Source: Cryptomeria japonica (lineage: Eukaryota > Streptophyta > Pinopsida > Cupressales > Cupressaceae). Taken from it: a stretch of DNA of 64,000 bases. Made by a program: the position numbers and the translations under genes. Under the pieces are notes generated by a model. It was not told where the DNA came from and did no database searches. It worked only from the letters and a program-made list of their open reading frames with translations. The first letter of the stretch is position 1. Each line of letters begins with the position of its first letter. Below are positions 47,962-58,996 of the stretch, in pieces. The stretch lies in NCBI RefSeq assembly GCF_030272615.1, contig NC_081406.1, forward strand, positions 109,567,283 through 109,631,282, written 5' to 3'.

Positions 47962-48720
47962 ATGCCTGGATTGGATCCGGAGTTGGTAATGCATCATTTG
48001 ACAGTTAAACCAGGGGCAAAACCAGTGAAACAGAAATTGAGAAAAATGCATCCACAAGTGGCATTACTGGTCAAAGCAGAACTTGAGAAATTATTGGATG
48101 TCGAATTCATATGCCCAATTGATTATCCCAAATGGATCTCCAACTTGGTACCTATTAGTAAACCAGATCGTAGCATTAGAATATGTACAGATTTCAGAGA
48201 CATCAACAAAGCTTGTCCAAAGGATGACTTCCCATTACCAAATATTGACTTGATTGTTGATCTCACAGCAGGTCATGAAATGTTATCATTAATGGATGGA
48301 TTCTCTGGTTATAATCAGATAAGGATTGCGCCTAAGGATCAACACAAAACATCATTCACTTGTTCGTGGGGAACTTTCTGCTGGAATGTCATGCCCTTCG
48401 GGCTAAAGAATGCAGGTGCTACATATCAAAGAGCCATGACTACTATCTTTCATGATCTCATGCATGTAACCGTGGAAGATTATGTTGATGACCTCTTGGG
48501 TAAATCAATAAACAGAAATACACATTTGGACATACTTTCAGTCATCTTTGATCGGTTGGAAAAATACAAAGTAAGATTAAACCCCAAGAAATGTGTCTTT
48601 GGAGTAACCTCCGGGAAGCTCCTAGGATTCATTGTATCCAAAAGAGGAATTGAAGCCGATCCAACAAAAGTCAAGGCCATCTTGGAGATGCAACCACCAA
48701 GAAATATCAGTCAACTTTGA
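47962..48720 (+). pseudogene. Tat-type reverse transcriptase (element D)
   Basis: The 252-residue open piece holds the main RT motifs: IRICTDFRDINKACPKDDFP, LSLMDGFSGYNQIRIAP, SFTCSWGTFCWNVMPFGLKN, and the catalytic EDYVDDLL (both palm aspartates). The LNPKKCVFGVTSGKLLGF and VKAILEMQPPRN blocks follow. A TGA at 48718 breaks the junction to RNase H; it is one C-to-T change from an Arg codon. Confidence 0.95.
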
Positions 48721-49974
48721 TCCTTACAAGGCAGACTCCAGTCCATACGAAGATTCATAGCACAACTTGCAGATAAGTGTAATCCTTTTCAGCACCTACT
48801 ACATAAAAACATCAAATTCAAATGGGATGATAACTGTCAACAGGCTTTCCAGACGCTCAAAGATTATCTTCTGAATCCACCAGTTCTGATGCCACCAGTT
48901 CCAGATCAGCCTCTGTTACTATACATATCAGCTACTCCAATAGCACTGGGGGCACTCTTAGCACAACAAATTGCTCAGGGCAAGGAAAAAGCAGTATACT
49001 ATATCAATCGCACATTGGTGGGATATGAGCTAAACTACACACCAATTGAGCATGCATGTCTCACTGTGGTCTTTGCTTCGCAAAAATTACAACATTACAT
49101 GCTCACTCATAAGACTAAGTTGGTTGCAAGGATAGATCCATTGAAATACCTTCTCAATAAAGCAACACTTACTAGGCAACTAGCCAAATGGGTAATGATC
49201 CTGAGTGAATTTGACATCGAGTATGTGGATAGAAAAGCAATAAATGGACAATCCATCATAGATCAATTAGTAGATGCTCCCATGATAGATGATGTTCCTC
49301 TAAGTTCAAAATTTCCAGATGAATCCATTTTGACCATGTCACATGCAAAGCCATGGCAACTGTACTTCGATGGCTCATACACACAGCATGGGGCAGGAGC
49401 TGGCATCCTCTTTATAACTCCTCAAGGGGATTCTATACCAAAATCATACCGCTTATCATTTCCTTGCACTAACAATATAGCAGAATATGAAGCATTAACA
49501 ATAGGATTACGAATCACAGTTCAATGGAAGATCCAGGAACTTCATGTTTTTGGAGACTCTCAACTTGTCATCCGTCAAGCAACTGATGATTACCAAACAA
49601 AAGATGAAAAATTAATGCCTTATAAACAAATGGTGGATGACCTGAAACAACACTTCACAAAGATAGACTTTGAGCAGATACCAAGAGAGCAGAATCGCGC
49701 CGCAGATGCCATGGCTACAATTGCTTCACTGATTGATCTACCTCCAAAAGAGACCCGCTATGAGTTCTTGGTGGATAACCTTTTGGTTCCTTCATATGAG
49801 ATCATGCCTACTAAGATGATATGTGTTGTCGGTCCCGAGTCCCAGTTATATGGTTCCATTTTCACATACCTTCGTGACAATATCCTACCTCCTGATCTAT
49901 CAAATAACCAACGTCGCACTTTCATTCGCCAATCCTCTCGATACGTCATTTTAGCTGATATCCTATACCGATGA
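48721..49974 (+). pseudogene. Dual RNase H of element D
   Basis: The first RNase H (48721-49300) is the usual gypsy type (FQTLKDYLLNPPVLMPP, YELNYTPIEHACL). Its catalytic Asp segment reads LLYISATPIALGALLAQ, with Ser instead of Asp. The second, RVT_3-like RNase H (49345-49730) is intact by motif: LYFDGSYTQHGAGAGI (Asp), NIAEYEALTIGL (Glu), VFGDSQLVI (Asp) and NRAADAMAT (Asp). A dead first and a live second RNase H is a hallmark of the Tat group. A TGA at 49972 ends the open piece, in frame with integrase. Confidence 0.93.
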
Positions 49975-51102
49975 GGTCTAGATGGCACTCTTCTTAGATG
50001 TTTAGAAAGCGATGAAGCTCAGATTGCATTACAGGAAGTGCATGAAGGGATATGTGGTCCACATGCTAGTGGTCCTACCTTGGCCAAGAAACTCTTCAGG
50101 ACTGGATATTATTGGCCCAATATGGAAAAAGACTCATATCAGTTTGTCAAGAAATGTAAGCAATGTCAAATTCATGGAGACCTCATACATGCACCAACAC
50201 AAGAACTTCAACCAATTGCGTCTCCTTGGCCCTTTTGTCAGTGGGGACTCGATCTCATAGGCAAGATTCACCCTCCTTCTTCCAATGGTCATAAATTCAT
50301 TATCACTGCCACAGAGTATTTCATAAAATGGATTGAAGCCATGCCTCTCACACAAGTCACTAGAAAATAGATTGCTACGTTCATCCTCAACTATATCATT
50401 TGCCGATATGGTATTCTTGTTTCCATTATCATTGATAACGGGCGTCCCTTCAAAAATCAGGATGTTCGTGAACTCTGTGACCGCTTCCATGTTTCCCATC
50501 GTTTCTCCACACCATATTACCCCCAAGGTAACGGTCAAGCTCAGGCATCTAACAAAACAATCCTTAAAATCCTAAAGAAGACAGTTGACGACGCTAGCCG
50601 TAATTGGCATATCCAACTTAATCCTGCACTTTGGGCCTACCGTACAAGTGTCCTCACACCTACAGGAGCTACACCCTATTCACTTGTCTATGGTGTTGAA
50701 GCTATCTTTCCTATTGAGGTCAAGCTACCCTCTTTATGAGTCTCTTTGCAAAACATCATCAGTGATGAAGACTATAGGGTCTCTCACTTGCAAGAGTTGG
50801 AACTACTGGATGAACGAAGACAAACTGCTTTTAATCATCTCAAGGCTTACCAACAATGAATGAGTCGCAGCTACAATCACAAGGTCAAGCCTCGCACATT
50901 TGAGGTAGGGGACTTAGTTCTCAGAGAAAATCCTAAAAATCAACAAGACAGAGAGAAGAAGGGCAAGTTTGAACCAAACTGGCTTGGTCCTTACATCATT
51001 ACAGTAGCATATGGATGTGGTGCATATCAACTCTCAACTACAGAAGGTGAACCTTTGGAGGATCCTATCAACAGCATGCACCTTCACAGGTTCTACACAT
51101 AG
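49975..51102 (+). pseudogene. Tat-type integrase (element D)
   Basis: The frame runs through LRCLESDEAQIAL, HEGICGPHASG and CKQCQIHG (His/Cys zinc region), then WGLDLIGKIHPP (first Asp) and IIIDNGRPF (second Asp). In the YYPQGNGQAQASNKT block Gln stands at the catalytic Glu position. The C-terminal SRSYNHKVKPRTFEVGDLVL and GPYIITVAYGCGAYQL blocks (GPY-type) end at the stop at 51100. In-frame stops lie at 50368, 50740 and 50857. A mutated Glu means no strand transfer. Confidence 0.92.
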
Positions 51103-52299
51103 CTCTTCGGAATATCCTAATTCAAAAATACAAAAAAATCAAAAATTTCAAAAATACAAAAAAAAAAAAAAATTTCAAAAAAAAATACAAAAAAATCAAA
51201 AAATTCAAAAAATTCAAAAATACAAAAAAATCATAAAAACCATAAAAATCGTTACTTGGTGAAAACCTGGCAAATAGGCACCTTGTGACACAAAAAACAT
51301 TGAAAAATCGAAAAAAGTAAAGAGAAATAATTTCGTCCAACGGTGAAAACCACTTCGGTGGCGCCTTCAGGATTCACTTTCATCCTTTCACTTTGCACAC
51401 ACTCACAACCTATTCGTTCATAATAAACTTACCCATTCCCATCATGGCTTGTTATTTATCTACCCAAGATTGGTTAGCCATTCATAATAAACCTCCCTCT
51501 TCATCCCTTTCCATCCATAATAAATCAGATCCTATCTGTGGCTAAGGCAAAATCCTACATCTAGTGATGGGTGTGGAATTGAGAACATCACATGTTTCGA
51601 GGAGTACAGTTTCTTCCAGCTTTCTTCAATCTATTCACGCACAATCTGCAATAAAGCAACATTTGCATCACAGATCCGCAATAAAGTTTCGTCTTCTCCG
51701 CAATAAAGTATCAGTTTCATGGATTCAGTTAGTTTCAGATGAGACACAACAACAACAATGGGCTTCAACAAATCAAATCTTTCAGCAGACTCAGACAACA
51801 TTATGGTTCAGTGCTATCTACCCTTTTTGTGAAAGTAAACATTGTGGCCACAATCAAATAAGACTTATACAAGTGACAAGAGACACTAAACTTGAGGACT
51901 ACAGTGGATGTTGGTGTCGAGTCTTGGTTTTCTTTTGATTTTATTTTTTGGTGACATGTCTTTTAGCTTTTCCAGGATGTCTCTGACTAGAGATTCTATC
52001 TCTAGGATGTCTTTGACTAGAAAGGCGAGGATGGGGTATCGTCACCTATTTGTATTTGCTGTCTGTGGATTGTCTCTTAGTAATGCTATGACTTGTCCAA
52101 GGATATGAGGACACTGTGAGTCTAGTGTGAACTGGGGCATTCCTTGTTTGTGACTGTCTTATCTCCATGCAAATAGGTACAATGACTTTCTGGGTCAAAC
52201 ATATGCCTCGATTGTCATAACCTACTTGCCATAATAAAGCTCAATGATGATAATGCACAAGAAGCTCTTTCACTTTCCTATCTTCTATCTTCCATCCCC
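51103..52299 (+). other. 3' region of element D, first part
   Basis: Begins with an A-rich low-complexity stretch (about 51122-51320) of AAAAATTTC and AAAATAC words. Noncoding, T/C-rich DNA follows with no domain; a small direct repeat of GGATGTCT-TGACTAGA occurs at about 51974-52022. The frame 51564-51938 has no recognisable product. Confidence 0.55.
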
Positions 52300-53289
52300 C
52301 TTTCTTGATTGACTTCCATTGTCCTTCTCGAGTCCGCGTAGCCTACTATCACATGACTGAGTATAATGACACACCAAAAACATTTGCATTTCATGTAGTT
52401 GCACCTGCATTACCACATATAAGCATTTCATACATACATATAGATATCACAACTCCATCATCCTCCCACTGCTCACATCCCAGGTATGGTCTCCATATGA
52501 CCATGTCAGTGTCATCTATCACTCACCGCTAGTGCTCCAACCTGCCAATCTGTGGCTGCGACGTGATCATATCATACAAGTGAACAAAAATACGTCCATG
52601 ACCCCTGCCTCTAAAGTGTATCGGCCTCGTCACTAGCAGATTCTCATAAGCCCACACCTGCAGCAATGTCACCCCGCAGCCCAATCCCACTGATCAGTGG
52701 TACGCGAAGTGATGCAGCTCATAGTAGAGGTGTGCCAGCACACATGGTCCCCAAGCATATCTGGTGTGCTATGTCACCAGTGTCTCCAGTGCTCCTCCCC
52801 AACCCATAACCAACCCCCATGTCGCCCTATCCGGACACAGGAACCCACTGATCACTCCTCCTACCACTGCTGGCAGCGCTAGCCTTGTGGCTGTCATAGT
52901 TTCCCACGCCACATGTCCTGCCCTCATCTCCAGTCTTGGGTCCTAGAATACTTGTCTCAGGGCCTCCCTATCTCCATCTCAATCATATGGGATCAGCTCC
53001 CCATCGATTAGTATCCGTAGAATCCTGTATACATCTTCAAGGGTGACTGTCATCTCCCCCATCAGCAAATGAAAAGTACATGTCTCAAAGTGCCATCTCT
53101 CCACCAGCGCAGTCAACAGTCCTATGTTCACCCAAAACTCAGGCACATATAGAACATGTCTCAATCCCATCTCCTCAATAGCCACTCGGTCCTCGAAGGT
53201 TAGCTCAGGTCGCAACCTCTGAGTCGACGGGAATCTCTCCCGTGACTCCAGCATAGGCAAATACTCCTGCAATCAAGCAAATCACTCAT

Positions 53290-53630
53290 GTCAGTCATAG
53301 TGGCATTCCCTGTTTATCATAAAATGCTACTTCTTATCTAAATTCATATGGCTATCTATCCTAGTAGTACTCCCTATTCATCACAAAGTACTACGTGTGT
53401 GACACTCACTGTTCATCACAAAGTGTTGCTCACATTCGCACTCACTGTTCATCACAAAGTGCTGCTCATTTCTTAGTACTCCCTGTTCATCACAAAGTAC
53501 TCTATCTTGGTACTCACTGTTCATCACAAAGTGCCTTGATCTCTCCTAGTCTTCCCTAGAGGACCTTCTTGAGTGTATCATCTCAGCAGCTTATCCAATC
53601 GACAGCGTATGTTCATCACAGAACTGCCGA
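53290..53630 (-). repeat. TTCATCACAAAGT repeats in the intron
   Basis: About seven degenerate copies of a TGTTCATCACAAAGT-like word, spaced some 25-50 bp apart, within the predicted intron of the PMD gene. The function is unknown. Confidence 0.8.
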
Positions 53631-53649
53631 TTTGACCTAGAAGAAAAAA

Positions 53650-53900
53650 ATTCACACAAACGCGCTTACCTGACATAAATGTGCTTAAAGACTGCACAGA
53701 CGCGCTTGAACAACACAGACGTGCCTGAAAAACACAGACGTGCCTATGCTTTGCACAGATGCGCCTGGGCGACACAGATGTGCCTTCTTGGCACAAACGC
53801 GCCTGACCATCACAAACGCAGACGCGCCTGACACAAACACAGACGCGCCTAGCGAGCACAGACGCGCCTGGCACCAATGCAGACGCGCCTAGACATTTTT
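53650..53900 (+). repeat. CACAGACGCGCCTG minisatellite
   Basis: About 12 degenerate copies of a 14- to 22-bp unit, CACAGACGCGCCTG or close variants. It is the reverse complement of the leader word of the same element. The Cys/Arg-rich minus-strand frame 53578-53931 is an artefact of the repeat. Confidence 0.9.
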
Positions 53901-54071
53901 GACATTTTTTGGATCCTAACCTAGAGCGCATTTATTGCTCTATCTACCATGCATTAATGACAACAATAAATGCAACAAAGTACGAGGAGGTTTGGTGGTA
54001 CTTACCGGCTCTCCTGCCTCTGCTGGCCTTTGAAATCGGCGAATGCGGTAGAATCTGTGAATGAAGGCCAT

Positions 54072-54411
54072 CGCTGCTGACTGCTGCTGCTCAATTTTCG
54101 CTCTACACGCTAATCTCGTGGATGTGTAGATGACAATGAGGATGTATTTTCCCCCATGGTCTATCTTATAGACTACCCCTAGCCCTCGTTTCCCGAGTCA
54201 GTCTTCATTATCCCGTGACTTTGTCACTTTATCTGGTCAGTCCATTCTAGCATTTCTTTCTTATCAAGAGATTGTCTGCAATCTTTTCAGATATTTTCAT
54301 CCAATCTCTCGAGGGGGCATATCATTCCCATTTTGGGGCAACTCTGTATTAGTTCATCTTATCTTCTTTGAAACAACGCGACAAGCCGCATTGTCTTAAA
54401 GAGGGGCAAAA
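54072..54411 (+). other. 3' UTR and polypurine tract of element D
   Basis: About 340 bp holding the putative promoter side of the antisense gene and, at 54397-54411, the purine-rich tract AAAGAGGGGCAAAA next to the 3' LTR. No other feature. Confidence 0.6.
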
Positions 54412-55215
54412 TGTAGACACCCAAAATTGTCCAGTCTAATTAAATAAATATTTTATTTATTTAATTATCTAATCTTAATTCTTCTATTAATTAAATAAAT
54501 ATTTATTTATTTAATTAATTCATTTATCCTCTTCTAGCCTTATTTCTCAATTAAATAAATACATTTATTTATTTAAATTATACTTTTCCTAAATTAAATA
54601 AATATCTTATTTATTTAATTATCCCACTTCTTCTATTAATTAAATAAATCTTTATTTATTTAATTAATTCATTAACCTTTTCTACCCATGACACATGTCA
54701 TTCATCTCTTAATTCATACACTACCTACCCCTTTCATTATTTTATTATTTCTTTTACCTACCCTCTAATCATAGCCGACCTCCTTTTACACCTCTCAATC
54801 TTATCCCTCCATTTCATATAGTGTCTTCTATTTAAGGAGATGCCTCCTTCATTATCAAACCCTAATCAATCATTCTATGCATTCTAATCAATCATCCTAA
54901 TGACCTAACTACTTGATCAATTGACTACACTACGATCCTACTAGCAACCACATTCCGTTCTTTGTTGAGCTCTTGTGCACATAAAATTTGAGAGCAAATA
55001 TATCAAGAAAGATCAATGGAGATAGGAAGAATGGAGATCCAAACCCTATTGGACATGTGATGGTATAATCTTTGTGATTTCGTTTGATTTGCATTGTCTT
55101 AGGTAATCTTCATATGTTATGGCGGATATTTGTTGTTGTTAGGCTAGGGTTTTGTGGTTGAATTCATTTAGCCTTTCAATATGGTTATTATTGTTATCCA
55201 TTTTCACCATATACA
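54412..55215 (+). repeat. 3' LTR of element D
   Basis: 804 bp, colinear with 40465-41268, with about 13 differences counted by eye. It is preceded by the polypurine tract and followed by ATTAT. Confidence 0.97.
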
Positions 55216-55220
55216 ATTAT

Positions 55221-55808
55221 AATCAGGGATCACTGAGAGGGGGGGGGGGTGAATTGGTGATCTGCTAGTTATTAAATTTTCTGACTTAACTTTAAACCAC
55301 CAGAACCATAAGCATGAAACTAAAATGCACAAACACAAAATAATCAACCACAAAATCATAACACCAAGATATTTACGTGGAAACCCAAATGGGAAAAACC
55401 ATGGTGGTATTTTAACCCATAATATTTATTCTACTATGGATAGTAGCAAAACAATATTACAATATGGAGATTGCACAAGCATTCAGGTACACTGCCTAGA
55501 GCTCATTACTCAAATACATAAGGGTTACAACCTTGGAAGGCTCACTGCCTTACTAATCAATTACAATGATGAAATACAATGAAGGAACTCTAGAATAGCA
55601 TCTAACAATGCTTGGATGAGTTCTGGTTAAGTGCCCAATTAGTGACTGGATCACCTCTACTGCTATGCTCGGTTCTACCCTCTTCTCTATCTCCCTCAGC
55701 TACCAGATCAAGAATGCACACGTGAAATTGTTCTACAAAGGATTCTTGATCACCACTTTCTCTCATACAATACCATACACCAAAAAGATCTTGTCCACTA
55801 GTCTTATA
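55221..55808 (-). repeat. 5' LTR of element C, middle part
   Basis: Continues the LTR of C after element D and aligns with 34556-35150 of the 3' LTR. The U5 stem-loop is at 55228-55262. It ends at the solo LTR, with TTATA (55804-55808) as target duplication. Confidence 0.9.
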
Positions 55809-56985
55809 TGTTAGGATAATTGATGGACAAATAAGAGGGGGGTGAATTAGTTGTCAATAGATTATGAAACTTCAAGCACACCAAACCTTTTACTGGAATA
55901 GAAAATATAATAGTTAAGCACAAACATAAATCATAAAACAATTATCATCCATCCAGAACACATAACACCGAGAATTGTACGTGGAAAACCTGGTAAAGGA
56001 AAATACCATGGTGGGAAGCCTACCCACAGTCAGATAATACTTCTATAGTAAGTATGTGATTACAATAAGAGGAACGTACACATGCAGGAAAGCCAATAGC
56101 CTAAAGTGCACTGCTCATCACAAAAGGAGCCTCACTAACTACAAAAGAAATCCAAACTACAAGCTGGAATGATGAATGAACTGCAAGAATAGAATCTCCT
56201 ATGCTTGAGTATAGTTCTAGTTAAGATCAATACCAGAGGTCTTAAACCTCTTATACAAACCCAATACCTATGATCAACAAAAAACCTCTGCATATGATTA
56301 CAACCTTATTCGTACATAAATAATCCCATAACCCACACACCATGATCTACAAAGAGATCTTACATCATATATACCAACCTGGGACCTAAATAATTAGGTT
56401 GACCACCTAAAATATAATACAATAAATCCGTTACATAACCCCGCAAACCAATGATAAACCAAGTCGACCTAAGACCGAAACAACATAAATCAAACAATAA
56501 ATCTAACCGATAACATATAGAGAGCATCAACCAACATGTTACATAAACTAGTTCATAACCTAATAGAATAGAATAGGTCTGGTTCTAAATGCAACACCAC
56601 CGATCAACTGGAACATGAACATGATAACCATTAGCATCTTGATAACCTTCTAGAAGCGACACCAACACCACTTATTGGATTCATCAAAAGATCTTCAACA
56701 AATCTTTTCCGGTAAAACCCTTACCCATAACCAAAAGGCTTACTAGAACAAATGATAGCTTCTGGATCATCAAATCCCAAACCAATTGAATGTGATACCC
56801 ATCAGGAACAGATGAATAACCAATCCAAATCAATTCCACAAATCAGAGCATATCAAAGAAGATCTCCAGATCAACTTCATAAACTAACCACTCTACTGGA
56901 ACCTGGTAGACAACAAAACAACTAGTGTTGACATCAATGACAAACATCAATGCAACACATAATCAATTCCTCCAAATTGGCAACA
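55809..56985 (-). repeat. Family-A solo LTR inside element C
   Basis: A 1177-bp LTR of the A1/A2 family, oriented like A2. It starts TGTTAGG and ends GGCAACA, with identical TTATA duplications at 55804-55808 and 56986-56990. A solo LTR arises when the two LTRs of a full element recombine. The U5 stem-loop is at 55826-55855. Confidence 0.95.
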
Positions 56986-56990
56986 TTATA

Positions 56991-57357
56991 TTATCCACAA
57001 TCACAAAATATATTATTCATCAAGTAGGCTTATTAATGTAATATGTAGACATATGTCAGCTTGACTTGATTACCAAAGATAAATGTGGATCACCAAAATA
57101 ATGATAAAATGGTGTCTCTATGTCAGCCCAATCATCCCATACATGATTCATAACATTGAAATCACTAGAAAGCTTCTAGGCCAAAACTGCTCTTTTCAAC
57201 CTGAAATACTAGTTAACTGGCTACCAGTCGATGTCCTCTTCTGGATATCAAGATCCGTGATTACTAGATGGAAATATCACAAAGAGTTTCCATCAATGAC
57301 AACCCTAAACCATTAATCAGGCATTAGAAGCCACCAGATGAGTATCAATTGCCAATA
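56991..57357 (-). repeat. 5' LTR of element C, right part
   Basis: Resumes the LTR after the solo LTR and aligns with about 35150-35418. It contains a segment (about 57230-57330) lacking in the 3' LTR. The outer end reads CCAATA where the 3' LTR has CCAACA, a C-to-T change. GGTCT follows at 57358-57362. Confidence 0.88.
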
Positions 57358-57362
57358 GGTCT

Positions 57363-58221
57363 ATAATACCCATGTGATAAAGGTGACAACCTAGAGGCAA
57401 GCCCTGGAGAAAAATATGCTAGGAAAAGTGGGTAAGCTTAGGCTCAACAACAATAGACCAAATGTTGTGAAATCAAAGCTTCCACATAGAAAGTGGTTGA
57501 CTATAAATGTCATTGAATAATTAAAGCAGACACCATGGGAAAATCCTCGCCAATCGTAACCCAAACATGGCTTCTAATTATAAAAGTCTATGTTCATAGA
57601 CCAATGCTAATCTTTTCACCAAGGCTTTATAGAGTGAATGGAAATTTTGTGTAGCAGATTCAATGGTAGAGCAGACAACACAATATCCTAAGTCTCACAA
57701 TTTGGCCAAGAGAGACGAAATTGGGTTTTCATATCCTCCCATAAACAAAAACTCATTGAGGCCTTAGAAAAAAAAATATCAAGGGGGATGCGAAGGCCAT
57801 GCTTATGAAAGTTTAAGAAAATCCCATAGAAGATGAGCCAAGGATATCCCCTAAACTTGAATAATCAAAGATCACTAGATGTTATGCCAGTTAAAAGAAA
57901 TACCATCTCAAAAGACAAAGTTGGCCCACTAGATCCAAAGATTAATGGTTTCCTAGGAATGCTCGATACTTTGGCCACAAAGGTTACCTTAATGTGAACA
58001 ACATTCTTCATAACCAAAAGAGTTTAAAAACTAATCCCCTTCCAAGTAATCAAATTAACAGGAAAACTAAAAGAAATGCAGTGTCTGAGAAGAATATTCT
58101 AGGATTCATTGCTAGAAATGGCACGCATAATCCACTTGGCACAAAGGGCCTATACATGAGTGGATTTTCTACCCTTGAGGTGATAAAACCTCAAGGAGGA
58201 AACCTTTATTTTATACCTTAA
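57363..58221 (-). pseudogene. LINE ORF2 5'-ward part (right fragment)
   Basis: On the minus strand from about 58221 the reading gives ALCAKWIMRAISSNES and NILLRHCISF, the segment after the LINE RT palm. It continues through FIYQF-like and KALVKRLALVYEHRLL segments to YHMGIIDPHCPFC at the GGTCT boundary, where it joins 34543. The catalytic RT part is not seen above 58221. Several stops show age. The plus-strand frame 57994-58221 is a shadow. Confidence 0.6.
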
Positions 58222-58563
58222 CTAGTGCTCTGGTGAGCCAAGAAGATACAAGCAACTAACTATCCAAACCTATGAACATAAATTACTGAATAGTAGAAGC
58301 ATATACAATAATTAAATTGTTTTAACTACTAAATCTAAAAGGGTAGGTCACAGAGATTCTTAATGACTTGTAGTTTCTCTCTAACCAAGGATGCACATGT
58401 GGGTCATGGAAAACAATGTGGTGCTTTGGCATCCTATACAAATAGAGTGCAAAAGCTATGCCAGAAATTCCAACAAATGACTAGCACCCATGTTTTATGC
58501 TTATTATGTTATGAAAGATATAAAATGACAACAAAATAATAGAAAACACACTGGAAAGATAGA

Positions 58564-58565
<2 letters not shown>

Positions 58566-58655
<90 letters not shown>
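58566..58655 (+). repeat. (GA)45 microsatellite
   Basis: 90 bp of perfect GA dinucleotide repeat. Confidence 0.98.
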
Positions 58656-58657
<2 letters not shown>

Positions 58658-58996
58658 AAAAAAGGTCCACAAATGAAGTCTCTAGCACACATGAACTTCC
58701 TCTAATAACCTGCACACAAAGCAAATATATATGAAATGTTGGGGCTATGTTTAGGGGCTTATCACAATTAGACCCCTGTTTTGGTGTTTCCACCTCCATG
58801 ACAACCAAGCTAATAGACAATGGATGAAGAAAATGATCAAAGATGGTATGAGATAAACAAGACAATAAGTATGATATTAGAGATGTAATGCCACAATGAA
58901 AATAAAGAGAAAGAAACTCCCCTTCAACACCAACTAAGTGGAAGCTTTCTAGAGTAAAGGGGGGCACCAAAAATTGTCAAATAAAAATTTGTTAGG

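Larger units (their letters stand above)
52300..54071 (-). pseudogene. Antisense plant mobile domain (PMD) gene, two exons
   Basis: Runs against gag-pol. Exon 1 is 54071-54006: ATG then 22 codons, MAFIHRFYRIRRFQRP onwards, with donor GTAAGT at 54005. The intron is 739 nt and carries the minisatellites. The acceptor TTGATTGCAG ends at 53267 and exon 2 starts at 53266 in phase 0. Exon 2 encodes PMD segments: LVERWHFETCTFHLLMGEMT, VTLEDVYRILRI, then after stops WGPCVLAHLYYELHHF and LLQVWAYENLL near 52720-52640. In-frame TGA (52981-52979) and TAG (about 52945) look like C-to-T changes. PMD proteins (MAIN/MAIL-like) are host factors for silencing and genome integrity. Tat elements are known to carry antisense PMD ORFs. 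Confidence 0.72.
40465..55215 (+). mobile_element. Tat-type Ty3/gypsy element D (14.75 kb)
   Basis: Two 804-bp LTRs differ at about 13 positions by eye (1.6%). A primer site of the TGGCACGCCCAGTGGGA type, a 2.3-kb leader, one single gag-pol frame (43576-51102), a 3.3-kb 3' region and a polypurine tract complete it. Gag has a C-x2-H-x5-H-x4-C knuckle and pol carries two RNase H domains, the first without its catalytic Asp, as known for the Tat/Ogre/Retand group. The 3' region carries an antisense plant mobile domain gene. D is inserted in the 5' LTR of element C. About 16 in-frame stops make it inactive. Confidence 0.95.
34549..57357 (-). mobile_element. Non-autonomous LTR element C with nested insertions
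   Basis: Element C lies on the minus strand: 5' LTR at right (57357 down to 55221, plus 40464-40459), primer site, ORF1 with four zinc knuckles, ORF2 of unknown function, polypurine tract and 3' LTR at left (35418-34549). A perfect 5-bp target duplication encloses it. Element D (40465-55215) and a family-A solo LTR (55809-56985) are inserted in its 5' LTR. No protease, RT, RNase H or integrase was seen, so it must depend on another element. The primer site is of the copia type. Confidence 0.88.

Noticed and set aside
53578-53931. Cys/Arg/Val-rich minus-strand ORF resembling a small cysteine-rich protein
   Set aside because: The pattern is the direct translation of the CACAGACGCGCCTG minisatellite and lies in a predicted intron.
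58481-58692. Leu/Ser repeat ORFs
   Set aside because: Translation of the (GA)45 microsatellite.
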